A program made the position numbers and the translations under genes. A model generated the notes under the pieces. The model was given only the letters and a program-made list of their open reading frames with translations. It did no database searches and was not told where the DNA came from. From positions 22,117-86,116 of the forward strand of contig JBFJVB010000002.1 of assembly GCA_041624435.1 (NCBI GenBank): a stretch of DNA of 64,000 nt, written 5' to 3'. The stretch comes from Oceanococcus sp041624435. Lineage in GTDB: Bacteria; Pseudomonadota; Gammaproteobacteria; Nevskiales; Oceanococcaceae. Position 1 is the stretch's first letter, and the number at the start of each line of letters is the position of its first letter. Shown piece by piece: positions 25,585-34,246 of the stretch.

Positions 25585-26283
25585 ATGCGTAGCGAAAAAG
25601 CAGTTTTCATCACCGGTGGCGGCAGTGGCCTGGGCGCCGAAGTGGCGCTCTTACTGGCCCGCGACGGCTGGCGGATCGGTTTGGCGGGCCGCCGCGAGAC
25701 GGCCCTGGAGGCCACTCGCCAGCGCCTGCTTGACGCTGGACACGCGGCGCAATGCTTCGCCCTGGACGTGGCGGACTTTGCTGCGGTCGAGCAGGCCATC
25801 CACGAATTTGCGCCCACGGCCGTGGTGAATTCGGCCGCGGTCCTGGGCCAGGGCGATATCATGGACAGCCTGGGGCCCGAGCAGTTCGCCGCGGTGCAGG
25901 CCATCAATGTGAACGGCAGTTTCAATACCTGTTGCGCGGCGATGCGCTGGTGGCACAGCCATAAACAACCGGGCGACATCGTCAACATCAGTTCGCTGTC
26001 CGGCATTCGCGGCATGCAGGCATTTCCCGGCTTTTCGGCCTATGCGGCGTCCAAACACGCGCTGGTGGGACTGACCGAAGCCCTGGCGCAGGATGGTCGG
26101 GCCCATGCCATCCGGGTCAATGCCATCGCCCCCGGCATGATGCGCACTGATATGCTGGCACAGCTGGGGATTACCGCCAGCACGCTGCCACAGGAGATCG
26201 CGCCGACGGTCGCCTTCCTGCTGGATCGGCGACAGTCCGGCCCGATCACCGGCACGACGATCGAAATTCACTGTAACGATTAA
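25585..26283 (+). CDS. SDR family oxidoreductase
   Basis: A 232-residue classical short-chain dehydrogenase: cofactor motif TGGGSGLG near the N-terminus, LDVAD, the catalytic serine in ISSLSG and YAASK, then RVNAIAPGMMRTDM. It lies 11 bp before a pyruvoyl-tetrahydropterin-synthase-like gene on the same strand. Because sepiapterin reductase and dihydropteridine reductase-type activities are SDRs, a pterin reductase role is possible, but residues specific to that substrate were not identified; generic alcohol or ketone reduction is the safe call. Confidence 0.8.
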   Translation: MRSEKAVFITGGGSGLGAEVALLLARDGWRIGLAGRRETALEATRQRLLDAGHAAQCFALDVADFAAVEQAIHEFAPTAVVNSAAVLGQGDIMDSLGPEQFAAVQAINVNGSFNTCCAAMRWWHSHKQPGDIVNISSLSGIRGMQAFPGFSAYAASKHALVGLTEALAQDGRAHAIRVNAIAPGMMRTDMLAQLGITASTLPQEIAPTVAFLLDRRQSGPITGTTIEIHCND

Positions 26284-26294
26284 CCGGTGCGACC

Positions 26295-26744
26295 TTGAGA
26301 TCCAATTCCACTCCCCCAAACCGACCTATCGTCTACCTCACGCGCCGCGAACATTTTTGCGCCGCTCACCGGCTCTGGTCAGATCAGCTCACCGAGGCCG
26401 AGAACCAGGCCCTGTACGGCCCCTGCGCCCGCCAATATGGCCACGGCCATAATTACTTCATGGAGGTCACCCTGCGCGGGCCGGTTGATCCCAAGACCGG
26501 CGTCATCGTCAACCTGACGCAGGTGCGTGATGCGCTGCACGAATTGATTCTGGAAGACACCGATCAGCGCCATCTGAATCACGATTCACCGCTTTGCGCG
26601 GGCATCAACCCCACCGCTGAAAACCTGGTTGTGCTGTTCTGGCAGGTTCTCGAACAGCGCTTCGGTACGCTTCTGTATGAAGTCAAAGTGCAGGAAACCG
26701 ACAAGAACTGGGCCGTCTACCGCGGCGAACTCGACTCCAAGTAA
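26295..26744 (+). CDS. 6-pyruvoyl-tetrahydropterin synthase / QueD-family protein
   Basis: A 149-residue pterin enzyme. Zinc ligands H25 (CAAHRL), H50 and H52 (GHGHNY) and the catalytic cysteine C44 (YGPCARQYGHGHNY) are all present. The run GHGHNY..VTLRGPVDPKTGVIVNLT is closer to the animal-type PTPS pattern than to classical QueD. Alternatives are queuosine precursor synthesis (QueD) or tetrahydrobiopterin-like pterin synthesis. The start is TTG at 26295; no ATG or GTG is available before the first conserved block. No queC, queE or queF gene is nearby. Confidence 0.8.
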   Translation: MRSNSTPPNRPIVYLTRREHFCAAHRLWSDQLTEAENQALYGPCARQYGHGHNYFMEVTLRGPVDPKTGVIVNLTQVRDALHELILEDTDQRHLNHDSPLCAGINPTAENLVVLFWQVLEQRFGTLLYEVKVQETDKNWAVYRGELDSK

Positions 26745-26796
26745 TTTCCATCCACCGCCGCGGGCCTTCGCGGCTCAGCGACCCAGAGTAACCAGC

Positions 26797-28020
26797 ATGA
26801 GTACAGAAAAAATCATCATTATTGGCGGCGGCCAGGCCGGCGCGACGCTGGCCCAGGACCTGCGTAAGCAGGGCTACACCGGCGCGATCACCATCCTGGG
26901 CGATGAGCCGCAGATTCCCTACCGACGCCCGCCCCTGTCCAAGGCCTATCTGGCCGGCGAGGCCAGCAGTGACAGCCTGTTTGTGATGAAGGCCGCGATT
27001 CTGGAGAAAAACCAGATCGAGTACCGGGGCGGCGTTGCCGTCACCCGCATCGATCGCGCCAACAAACAGCTGGAACTGGCCAATGGCGAAACTCTGCCCT
27101 ATGACAAGCTGGCCCTGACCACCGGCGGCCGGGCCCGGCTGCTCTCCCTGCCCGGCGCGCAGGCAGCCAATGTATTGCCGTTGCGCACCGTGGCCGATGT
27201 CGACGCCATCCGGCCCTATTGCGAAGCCGGCCGGAATCTGGTGATCGTGGGCGGTGGGTTTATCGGTCTGGAAGTGGCCGCCGTGGCGCGTAAACTGGGC
27301 CTGAACGTGACGGTTCTGGAAGGCCTGCCCCGGGTCCTGGCGCGCGTCACCGCCCCGCAGATTTCCGAGTTTTTTGAAGCCGCCCATCGCGAAGCCGGTG
27401 TGGACATCCGCACCAACGCCGCAGTGACCGCCTTTGAAGGCAACCCGGTAAGCCAGGTCGTCCTGGACAGCGGCGAGACGATTCCGGCTGATTTCGTGGT
27501 CATCGGCATTGGCCTGATTGCCAATACCGAACTGGCCAGCGAAGCGGGACTCGCGGTCGACAACGGGATTGTGGTGGATGAGTTTGCCCGTACCAGCGAT
27601 CCGGACATCGTCGCGGCGGGTGACTGCACCAATCATCCCAGCGTCTTCTACCAGCGCCGCTTGCGCCTGGAGTCGGTGAACAACGCGATGGAGCAAGCGC
27701 GGACCGCCGCGGCGTCTTTACTGGGGGTGGAAAAGCCTTACGACAGCGTGCCCTGGTTCTGGTCTGATCAGTATGATCTCAAGCTGCAAATGGTGGGCAT
27801 TTCCGAAGGCTATGATCAAACCGTGTTGCGGGGCGACCCGGCGCAGCGCAGCTTTTCCCTGTTCTACCTCAAAGACGGCGTGATCATCGCCGCGGATGCG
27901 GTTAGTCATCCCAAGGATTTCATGGCCGCCAAGAAACTGGTCGCGGCCCGGGTCGCACCTGAGACCTCGGCACTGGGCGATCCCGCAACGGCTCTGACGG
28001 ACCTGTTGCCGCCCAGCTAA
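26797..28020 (+). CDS. Ferredoxin/rubredoxin reductase-like FAD oxidoreductase (AlkT/putidaredoxin reductase type)
   Basis: A 407-residue flavoprotein. The FAD site IIIIGGGQAGATLA is at the N-terminus, followed by YRRPPLSKAYL, typical of rubredoxin/putidaredoxin reductases; the NADH site is IVGGGFIGLEVA, and the second FAD motif is DIVAAGDCTNH. It should pass electrons from NADH to a small iron protein. A rubredoxin gene is present at 37133, 9 kb away, but no oxygenase lies next to either. ATG 26797 (MSTEK) gives the standard start; the longer frame comes from the preceding gene. Confidence 0.87.
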   Translation: MSTEKIIIIGGGQAGATLAQDLRKQGYTGAITILGDEPQIPYRRPPLSKAYLAGEASSDSLFVMKAAILEKNQIEYRGGVAVTRIDRANKQLELANGETLPYDKLALTTGGRARLLSLPGAQAANVLPLRTVADVDAIRPYCEAGRNLVIVGGGFIGLEVAAVARKLGLNVTVLEGLPRVLARVTAPQISEFFEAAHREAGVDIRTNAAVTAFEGNPVSQVVLDSGETIPADFVVIGIGLIANTELASEAGLAVDNGIVVDEFARTSDPDIVAAGDCTNHPSVFYQRRLRLESVNNAMEQARTAAASLLGVEKPYDSVPWFWSDQYDLKLQMVGISEGYDQTVLRGDPAQRSFSLFYLKDGVIIAADAVSHPKDFMAAKKLVAARVAPETSALGDPATALTDLLPPS

Positions 28021-28033
28021 GACTGCCGGGCGA

Positions 28034-29434
28034 TCAAGCGGCTGCCACCGGCCCGGCGGCGGCTTCGCCGGACAGTCCGGCCGCCTGCTCGAGTTCATCC
28101 AGGGCCTGGCCAGCGAACAGGGCCAGGTTCTGCAGATGGGGAATGGCGTCCCGACAACCGATGAAGCCGACACAAACATGTTCGGCATAACCGATCACCG
28201 TCACATTCAAGGCATAGCCGTCGAACAGAATCGACATCGGGTACATGGATTCCAGTTCGGCGCCACGCAGATACAATTTGTGTTTGGTCAGCACCACATT
28301 GGACATCACGAAATTGAAGAACGGGGGCAACTTGGCCAGGGTCCCGGTCATCTGCCCGGCCAGCAGAGGCGCCAGGCCCATCAAGGTGAATTGCTCCAGG
28401 GCCGTCGAGGACATGCTCAGCAGCTCTTTCTTGGCCCGTTTGGTCGTCGCATTGATCATTTTTACCCGCTCCAGCGGGTCGGGCTCATTGGTGGCCAGGG
28501 GACAGACGAAACCGGCCACGGCGTTGCCCGGCTTGTCATCGCTGCGGGGCAGAGCGACCGGCACCGAGGCATTGAGGGACTTGTCCAGCAGGGCATTGTT
28601 CTGGATCAGATAATGGCGAATCGCGCCGGAACAGATCGCCAGGGTGACATCATTGACCGTTACATCCAGTGCCTTGGCCAGGGCCTTGAGCCGGGCGAGT
28701 TCCAGACGCTGCGTGCCCAGACGGCGATGCGGCGTCACTGCCACATTGAAAATCGACGCTGGCGTTTCTGCGGAGGCGCGCACCGTGCTGCCCTCGCCCA
28801 GACTCATCTCCAGCAACTTGGTCGCCAACTGACCCAGCCCCTTGGCTTGCTCGCCAGCGTCCTTGAGCACCGCCGCCAGCTTTTTCGCCAGGCCGCGACG
28901 CAGCCGGGTCTGGGGCTTTTCCAGATCCTTGTCGCCCGGCCAGCGCATATCCTGGGGATCATCGGTCAGCCATAGCTTGGTCAGACGCATCGCGCCCATG
29001 CCGTCGATCGCGCAATGGTGTGATTTGAAGAAAATCGCGAAGCGATTGTCCGCCAGGCCCTCGATGATGTGGCATTCCCACAGCGGCCGGGTGAAATCGA
29101 CGGGATTGGAGTGCAAGCGCTCCACCAGCTTACCCAGTTCACGCTCGCCACCGGGCTGAGGCAGGGCCAGATGGCGCACATGAAACTCCATGTCCATCTC
29201 GGTTTCTTCCCAGGCCGGCGCCAGATCGGCCAGGCGTCCCTGCACCAGACGGTATCCGAAGGGTTCGGGCATGAACGGTTTGGCGCGTAAATGCTCGACC
29301 ATGTCGGCAATGAAACTTTCACTGGCATCAGCGGGCAATTTGAAGGTCATCAGACAGCCCAGATGCATCGGCGCCTGCTTGGTTTCCATCCGCAAGAACG
29401 CGGCATCCACCTGACTCAATCTGTGCTTCATCAT
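28034..29434 (-). CDS. Wax ester synthase / diacylglycerol acyltransferase (WS/DGAT)
   Basis: A 466-residue acyltransferase. The catalytic motif HHCAIDG lies at residues 139-145, the expected place, preceded by PLWECHIIEGL and followed by the family blocks NDVTLAICSGAIRHYL and GYALNVTVIGYAEHVCVGFIGCRDAIP. The enzyme joins acyl-CoA to fatty alcohol or diacylglycerol, making storage wax esters or triacylglycerol at the membrane. Two ATG codons (29434 and 29431) follow directly after a GGGGGAG sequence; the second may be the real start since it gives some spacing. Its promoter is shared with the divergent DUF1302 gene. Confidence 0.9.
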   Translation of the reverse strand: MMKHRLSQVDAAFLRMETKQAPMHLGCLMTFKLPADASESFIADMVEHLRAKPFMPEPFGYRLVQGRLADLAPAWEETEMDMEFHVRHLALPQPGGERELGKLVERLHSNPVDFTRPLWECHIIEGLADNRFAIFFKSHHCAIDGMGAMRLTKLWLTDDPQDMRWPGDKDLEKPQTRLRRGLAKKLAAVLKDAGEQAKGLGQLATKLLEMSLGEGSTVRASAETPASIFNVAVTPHRRLGTQRLELARLKALAKALDVTVNDVTLAICSGAIRHYLIQNNALLDKSLNASVPVALPRSDDKPGNAVAGFVCPLATNEPDPLERVKMINATTKRAKKELLSMSSTALEQFTLMGLAPLLAGQMTGTLAKLPPFFNFVMSNVVLTKHKLYLRGAELESMYPMSILFDGYALNVTVIGYAEHVCVGFIGCRDAIPHLQNLALFAGQALDELEQAAGLSGEAAAGPVAAA

Positions 29435-29687
29435 CTCCCCCTAGTCTCCAGTAAACTCGCCGGTCGAATTTTTCAGTCGTATGCAGACGAATTCTACATG
29501 CCGCATCGACCCTGGGGCCAAATTCGCAATAGCCCATGAACTGATATTCAACAAGCCAGGCCGCACTCACCATCCAGACCCGATTTCCAGTATTCTAGTC
29601 ATCAATTTGGACGATATAGTGGACAATAATCCACGTTATCATGCTGGCTGGGAAAATTTTCAGACACGTCAAGGGGAGATTCGTCTG
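29435..29687. promoter_or_regulatory. Divergent intergenic region, WS/DGAT / DUF1302
   Basis: 253 bp, clearly richer in A+T than its surroundings. A TATAGT sequence at 29615-29620 could be a -10 element for the DUF1302 gene; it overlaps an imperfect-length inverted repeat GTGGA-6-TCCAC (29619-29634), which could be a repressor site. No good -35 was found. A weak open frame runs through the region but its sequence is not protein-like. Confidence 0.4.
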
Positions 29688-31577
29688 ATGCTGGGGAATA
29701 AACAAGCTGTTAGCACTGCGCCTTTGTGGGCGCTTCACACGCTGCTATTGAGTGCAGTCGCCACACCGGTCTGGTCCGGTAACTTTGGCTTGGGACCGAT
29801 TGAGGGCGAATGGCAGCTGCAGGGCAGTTATGTCTATTCCGTGCGAACCGAAAAACCCCACCCCGGCGTAGTCGCCACGGGTGGCCGCAAACAGGTCGAA
29901 ACACCTGAATATCTGAAGTGGCCCGAGTCAAACAACTTTGATGATGGGGACCGCAACTTCAAACAGTGGGAGGCGGTGAATAATCGCGCCACGATGCTCG
30001 GCGAAGTGCAATTCAAATGGGGTTACGATTTCGGGGCCCTGATTCGCGGCGATGCGTTCTACGATCTGGTGTATCGCTCCGATCACAATTCCAACGACAA
30101 TGAAGAGAGCATCAGCACCACCCAGGACCCCTTCAACAGCTTTACCGAGGACAACCGCTTTTTCAGCGGCAAACGCGCCCGTCTGCTGGATGCTTATGCC
30201 TACGGCAGCTGGTATCTGCCGGGCAATATGGTTTTGAATCTGCGGGTCGGCGAGCACATCGCCGCCTGGGGCGAAAGCCTGTTCTTCTCGGGGGTGGCCC
30301 TGGCGCAAGCGCCAGCGGACGCCACCAAGGCCACGGTTCCGGGCGCCGATGTCAAGAGCATCCTGTTGCCGGTCAATCAGGTTTCATTTCAATTGGCGGC
30401 CACGGACAAGCTCACTATTCTCGGCCAGTACAAGCTGGAATTCAAAGAAATTGAATTGAATCCGGTCGGCGAATTTTTCTCCCCCGCCGATGTGGTCGGG
30501 CCCGGTGCCGAATTCATCTACGGAATTCGCAATCCGCTCCATGCCGATAATCTTTCGCAATTCAATTTCAGCAATAACGATTCGATTGAAACCCTGAATT
30601 TGATCGGTCAGCTCTCATTCGGCACCGATCCTGGTGTGCCTCCGATCATTCCGGAAGGATTGCCCGCCACGCAGCTGCCCACCAGCGGTGCAGCGTTTCC
30701 TGGCGCCGGGCGCGGGATCGATGTTTATCGCGAGGATGACATCCGCCCCTCCGATTCGGGCCAATGGGGCTTCGGCCTGCGTTACGCCTTGAATTCCATC
30801 ACCACGGTCGGCGCCTATCATCTGCGTTATCACGCCACCACGCCGGCGCCGGTGCAGAACTATGGCTACGGGGTGCTGGCCGAGAGCCAGGCGCCGGGAC
30901 AGCCGGACATCACCACCGAGTACTTCGATCTGCTGGTGCCGGTGACCTACAATATCCGTTACTTCGATGGCGTTCATCTGTCAGCGTTCAGCGCCTCCAC
31001 CGTGCTGTTCGGCACCAACTTCGGCATGGAACTGATCTATCGTGACGGCGCCGATGTTCTGGTCGACGTCCATGCGGCCATCCTCGGCGACGTCCCGACC
31101 CCGACGCGGGCCACCACCTGGCAGGCCCTGATTTCCTGGCTCTATGTGCTGGGCCCGGGTCCGTTCTGGGATTCCATCGTCTGGGTTGGCGAAACCGCAT
31201 TTATTCATATCGACAAGATTCAGCCGCAGCCCAATACCGACGGGGAAATGTTTGACACCCTGACGTTTGACCGCGATACCGCTGGAGTGCAGTTCCTGGC
31301 CTATATCGACAACCGCAACGTGCTCTCGGGTTGGGATATGCGGGTTCCGGTGTCGGTTGCCGGCGTGATCACCGGTCACTCGGCCCTGGCTGGCGGCCTG
31401 GGCTCCTTGATGGGCGAATCTGACTACCGCTTCGGCATCGGCGTGGAAATGACCCGTCTGAACAAGCTGACTCTGGGCATGCTGTACAACAGCTATCTGG
31501 GCGGGACGGCGCATTTTTCGGAACGGCCCTATCAGGACCGGGATACGCTGGCACTGACCGTCAAATACAGCTTCTGA
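29688..31577 (+). CDS. DUF1302-like outer-membrane protein (set A)
   Basis: A 629-residue exported protein: basic start, hydrophobic signal segment (LHTLLLSAVATPVWS), then many alternating beta-strand stretches ending in an aromatic C-terminus (ALTVKYSF), the usual outer-membrane barrel signature. Blocks such as LRVGEHIAAWGES and GQWGFGLRYALNSIT match the DUF1302 pattern and resemble the second copy at 50866. DUF1302 proteins are thought to be FadL-like barrels for hydrophobic compounds; the substrate is unknown. ATG 29688 follows an AGGGGAG ribosome site; the frame is open further upstream without signal-peptide logic. Confidence 0.72.
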   Translation: MLGNKQAVSTAPLWALHTLLLSAVATPVWSGNFGLGPIEGEWQLQGSYVYSVRTEKPHPGVVATGGRKQVETPEYLKWPESNNFDDGDRNFKQWEAVNNRATMLGEVQFKWGYDFGALIRGDAFYDLVYRSDHNSNDNEESISTTQDPFNSFTEDNRFFSGKRARLLDAYAYGSWYLPGNMVLNLRVGEHIAAWGESLFFSGVALAQAPADATKATVPGADVKSILLPVNQVSFQLAATDKLTILGQYKLEFKEIELNPVGEFFSPADVVGPGAEFIYGIRNPLHADNLSQFNFSNNDSIETLNLIGQLSFGTDPGVPPIIPEGLPATQLPTSGAAFPGAGRGIDVYREDDIRPSDSGQWGFGLRYALNSITTVGAYHLRYHATTPAPVQNYGYGVLAESQAPGQPDITTEYFDLLVPVTYNIRYFDGVHLSAFSASTVLFGTNFGMELIYRDGADVLVDVHAAILGDVPTPTRATTWQALISWLYVLGPGPFWDSIVWVGETAFIHIDKIQPQPNTDGEMFDTLTFDRDTAGVQFLAYIDNRNVLSGWDMRVPVSVAGVITGHSALAGGLGSLMGESDYRFGIGVEMTRLNKLTLGMLYNSYLGGTAHFSERPYQDRDTLALTVKYSF

Positions 31578-31624
31578 TCCAGACGGACGAAGGGCGGCGC
31601 CGCTGATATCGGTACAGTAAACCG

Positions 31625-32626
31625 ATGAGTAGCACAGCCCTTGATTCGACCGAATTCCGCCACGCCCTTGGCAGCTTCGCCACCGGCGTCACGATCATCA
31701 CCACGCGCACTGCGGACGGTGAGCCTCTAGGCCTCACCGTCAACAGTTTCAACTCGGTGTCTTTGAATCCACCTATGGTCTTGTGGAGCCTGGCCGAGAC
31801 CTACAAAGGCTATGATGCCTTCAAGCGGGCCACCCATTGGGCGGTCCATGTCCTGGCCGCAGATCAGGAGCCTTTGTCCAACCGCTTCGCCAGCCGGGGC
31901 GAGGACAAGTTTGCCGGCCTGGACCTGGAATACGGCATCAATGGCACGCCCTTATTGCCAGGCTGCGCCGCCCGATTCGAATGTGAAACGGCGTTTCAGT
32001 ATGAAGGTGGCGACCATCTGATTTTCGTTGGCGAGGTCAAATCCTTCGCCAAGGCCGACACCTCGCCACTGGTCTTCCACGGCGGCCGTTACGCCCATGC
32101 CACCCATCGGCAACCCGGCGAAGCCGAACCGCGCCACCCCTACCTCGCGGGCAGTTTTGACGAGAATTTCCTGGGCTATCTGCTGGGCCGCAGCCACTAC
32201 CGGTTCTACAATCAGGTGCGTCCGCACCTGGAAGCCGCGCGTCTGAGTGACGAGGAATTCTATCTGCTTTCCACCTTGACCCTGAAGCAGACCATGACCG
32301 CGGTCGAGTTGGACACTGCCATGGCGGGCATCCTCAATACCAGCAGTGCCTCGGCCATCCAGTCCTTGATCAGCCGCGGACTGGCTCATCCGGAGCACAT
32401 CGATGCCGACGACGAAGACGCCCCGCCGATCCTGGCATTTCAGTTGACCGACGACGGTCGCAAGCTGGCCCTACGGCTGATTTCCGCCGGCAAGGTGGTC
32501 GAATCCCAGGTCAATGAAAGACTGGGCTATGCGGATTCAAGCGTGCTGAAATCGCTGCTGATCCGTTTGCTGGACGCCATCGATCCGGACGCCAAAACCT
32601 TGTGGGAAGACCCGCCCAAACCCTAG
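31625..32626 (+). CDS. Flavin reductase fused to a C-terminal winged-helix (MarR-like) domain
   Basis: A 333-residue two-domain protein. Residues about 8-165 form a flavin reductase/FMN-binding split barrel (FRHALGSFATGVTIIT, GLTVNSFNSVSLNPPMVLWSL, HVLAADQEPLSNRFA). Residues about 185-325 look like a MarR-type winged helix (LSDEEFYLLSTLTLKQTMTAVELDTAM, SASAIQSLISRGLAHP, FQLTDDGRKLA). The reductase component of Acinetobacter p-hydroxyphenylacetate hydroxylase has this architecture, where the C-terminal domain senses the aromatic substrate. A reductase for a two-component oxygenase is the likely role; no oxygenase gene is beside it. Confidence 0.78.
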   Translation: MSSTALDSTEFRHALGSFATGVTIITTRTADGEPLGLTVNSFNSVSLNPPMVLWSLAETYKGYDAFKRATHWAVHVLAADQEPLSNRFASRGEDKFAGLDLEYGINGTPLLPGCAARFECETAFQYEGGDHLIFVGEVKSFAKADTSPLVFHGGRYAHATHRQPGEAEPRHPYLAGSFDENFLGYLLGRSHYRFYNQVRPHLEAARLSDEEFYLLSTLTLKQTMTAVELDTAMAGILNTSSASAIQSLISRGLAHPEHIDADDEDAPPILAFQLTDDGRKLALRLISAGKVVESQVNERLGYADSSVLKSLLIRLLDAIDPDAKTLWEDPPKP

Positions 32627-32700
32627 CCTGACCGAGCAGGGCGCGCCTGTCGCCCTCGCCCGCATCCGTCCTGGAACCACTAAGCTGAGAGCCGGCGCAA

Positions 32701-32721
32701 CCCCCGAGTCATCTTCGGGGG
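32701..32721. terminator. Hairpin between convergent genes, possible terminator
   Basis: Perfect 7 bp stem CCCCCGA (32701-32707) / TCGGGGG (32715-32721) with a 7-base loop, placed between the ends of the flavin reductase (+) and the aldehyde dehydrogenase (-). T-runs on either side are weak, so intrinsic termination is only likely. Confidence 0.45.
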
Positions 32722-32764
32722 CTACGACTGTTTCCGTGGAATGCGCCCGGCTGCGGGCTTTGGC

Positions 32765-34246
32765 TCAATTGCGCGAAAACACCGTTTTCAGCTTGATCAC
32801 GCCGTTGATGCCCTTGATCACTGCGTCTGGCACGTTCAGGGTCTTGCTCAGCATGTCGCCAATCATCTTCTTGTACTTGTCACCGTACGGGGGAAACATC
32901 AGATCCGGATCCATCAGTACCGGGCCCTCTTCCACTACGGCTCGCGCATTGGAGGTTTCAAGAAAGCTGTAATGCCCGCCGACCCGACCGATTCCGCTGT
33001 CATTCACGCCGCCAAACGGCAGATTCGGATTGGTCCCGGACTGGATCACATTGTGATTGATGACCGTGCTGCCCGAGGTCGTGTGGTGCAGGAAATAATC
33101 AATCACTGCGCGGTCCTTGGCAAAGATATACGACGCCAACGGCTTGGGCTTGGCCTCGATGTAGCGTACCGCCTGCGCCCGATCGGTGTAGGGGATCACC
33201 ACCAGAACCGGACCAAAGACCTCTTCCTGGTCGATCTGCATGGCTTCGCTTACGTCGGTCAGGATCGTCGGGGCGATATACCGGTCCGCCTGGTCCGACT
33301 CACCGCCGAACACCAACCTCGCCCCCTTGGCCTTGGCGTCCTCAATCAGCCCCACGATCCGTTGATGATGACGCTGGTTGATGATGCGGGGATATTCTTC
33401 GGATTGAGCAAACCCGCGGCCATCCGCGTTGTACATCGCGGTGATGGCCGTTTGCAGCTCCACCATGAACTCCTCGGCTACCTCGGCATGGGCCAGCACA
33501 TACTCCGGCGCGATACAGATCTGTCCGCCATTGGACAGGCGCCCCCAGGCAATCTTGCGGGCCGCATCCTTAAGATCCGCACTCTTGTCCAGAATAACCG
33601 GATTCTTCCCGCCCATTTCCAGCGTGACGGAAGCGAAATGATCCGCGGCCGCCTTCATCACCAGGCGTCCGACCGCATGGCCACCGATGTAGAAAATATG
33701 ATTGACCCGCTCGGACAGCAGTGCCTGGGCCTCGGCAGCCGCCCCTTCCACAACCGCAACGGTGTCTTCGACCGCCGCGGCGGCAACGATCTCGGCCACC
33801 AGCCTGGACGACTGCGGTGCCAGCTCAGACGGCTTGATCACCACGGCATTCCCGGCCGCGATCGCACCGAACGCCGGAACCAGGGCAATCGCATACGGCG
33901 CATTCCAGGTGCCCAGAATCAGCACGATGCCCTTGGGCTCATATTGCAGATAGCTTTTCTTGCCCAGGGTCATCAGTGAGCCCTTGATCGGGCTCGGCTT
34001 CATCCAGGCCTTGAGATGCTTGATGATGAATTCGGCCTCGGTCTTGACCATCATCAACTGCGCGTCGATATCCGTATCGCACAGGCCCAACTCGTCGCGA
34101 ACTGCCGCGCGAATCTGCTCCTTGCGCTCCATGGTGGCTTTGAGCAGACGTTCGATCTTGGCCACCCGGGAAGCCGCATCGGATGCGCGCAAGGCAGGGC
34201 CATTGTTTTTCAGCTGCTGGATCAGCTGTGGAATATCGGTACTCAT
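32765..34246 (-). CDS. Aldehyde dehydrogenase, ALDH3 (fatty-aldehyde) type
   Basis: A 493-residue NAD(P)-dependent dehydrogenase. The cofactor/oxyanion region LGTWNAPYAIALVPAFGAIAAGN, the glutamate motif TLEMGGKNPV and the catalytic cysteine in NGGQICIAPEYVL are intact; APEYVL after the cysteine and the lack of the long N-terminus indicate class 3. Class 3 enzymes oxidise long-chain or aromatic aldehydes. ATG 34246 overlaps the stop of the upstream SDR (ATGA at 34243-34246), so the two form an operon: SDR oxidising an alcohol and ALDH oxidising the aldehyde would be consistent with fatty alcohol use. Confidence 0.88.
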   Translation of the reverse strand: MSTDIPQLIQQLKNNGPALRASDAASRVAKIERLLKATMERKEQIRAAVRDELGLCDTDIDAQLMMVKTEAEFIIKHLKAWMKPSPIKGSLMTLGKKSYLQYEPKGIVLILGTWNAPYAIALVPAFGAIAAGNAVVIKPSELAPQSSRLVAEIVAAAAVEDTVAVVEGAAAEAQALLSERVNHIFYIGGHAVGRLVMKAAADHFASVTLEMGGKNPVILDKSADLKDAARKIAWGRLSNGGQICIAPEYVLAHAEVAEEFMVELQTAITAMYNADGRGFAQSEEYPRIINQRHHQRIVGLIEDAKAKGARLVFGGESDQADRYIAPTILTDVSEAMQIDQEEVFGPVLVVIPYTDRAQAVRYIEAKPKPLASYIFAKDRAVIDYFLHHTTSGSTVINHNVIQSGTNPNLPFGGVNDSGIGRVGGHYSFLETSNARAVVEEGPVLMDPDLMFPPYGDKYKKMIGDMLSKTLNVPDAVIKGINGVIKLKTVFSRN

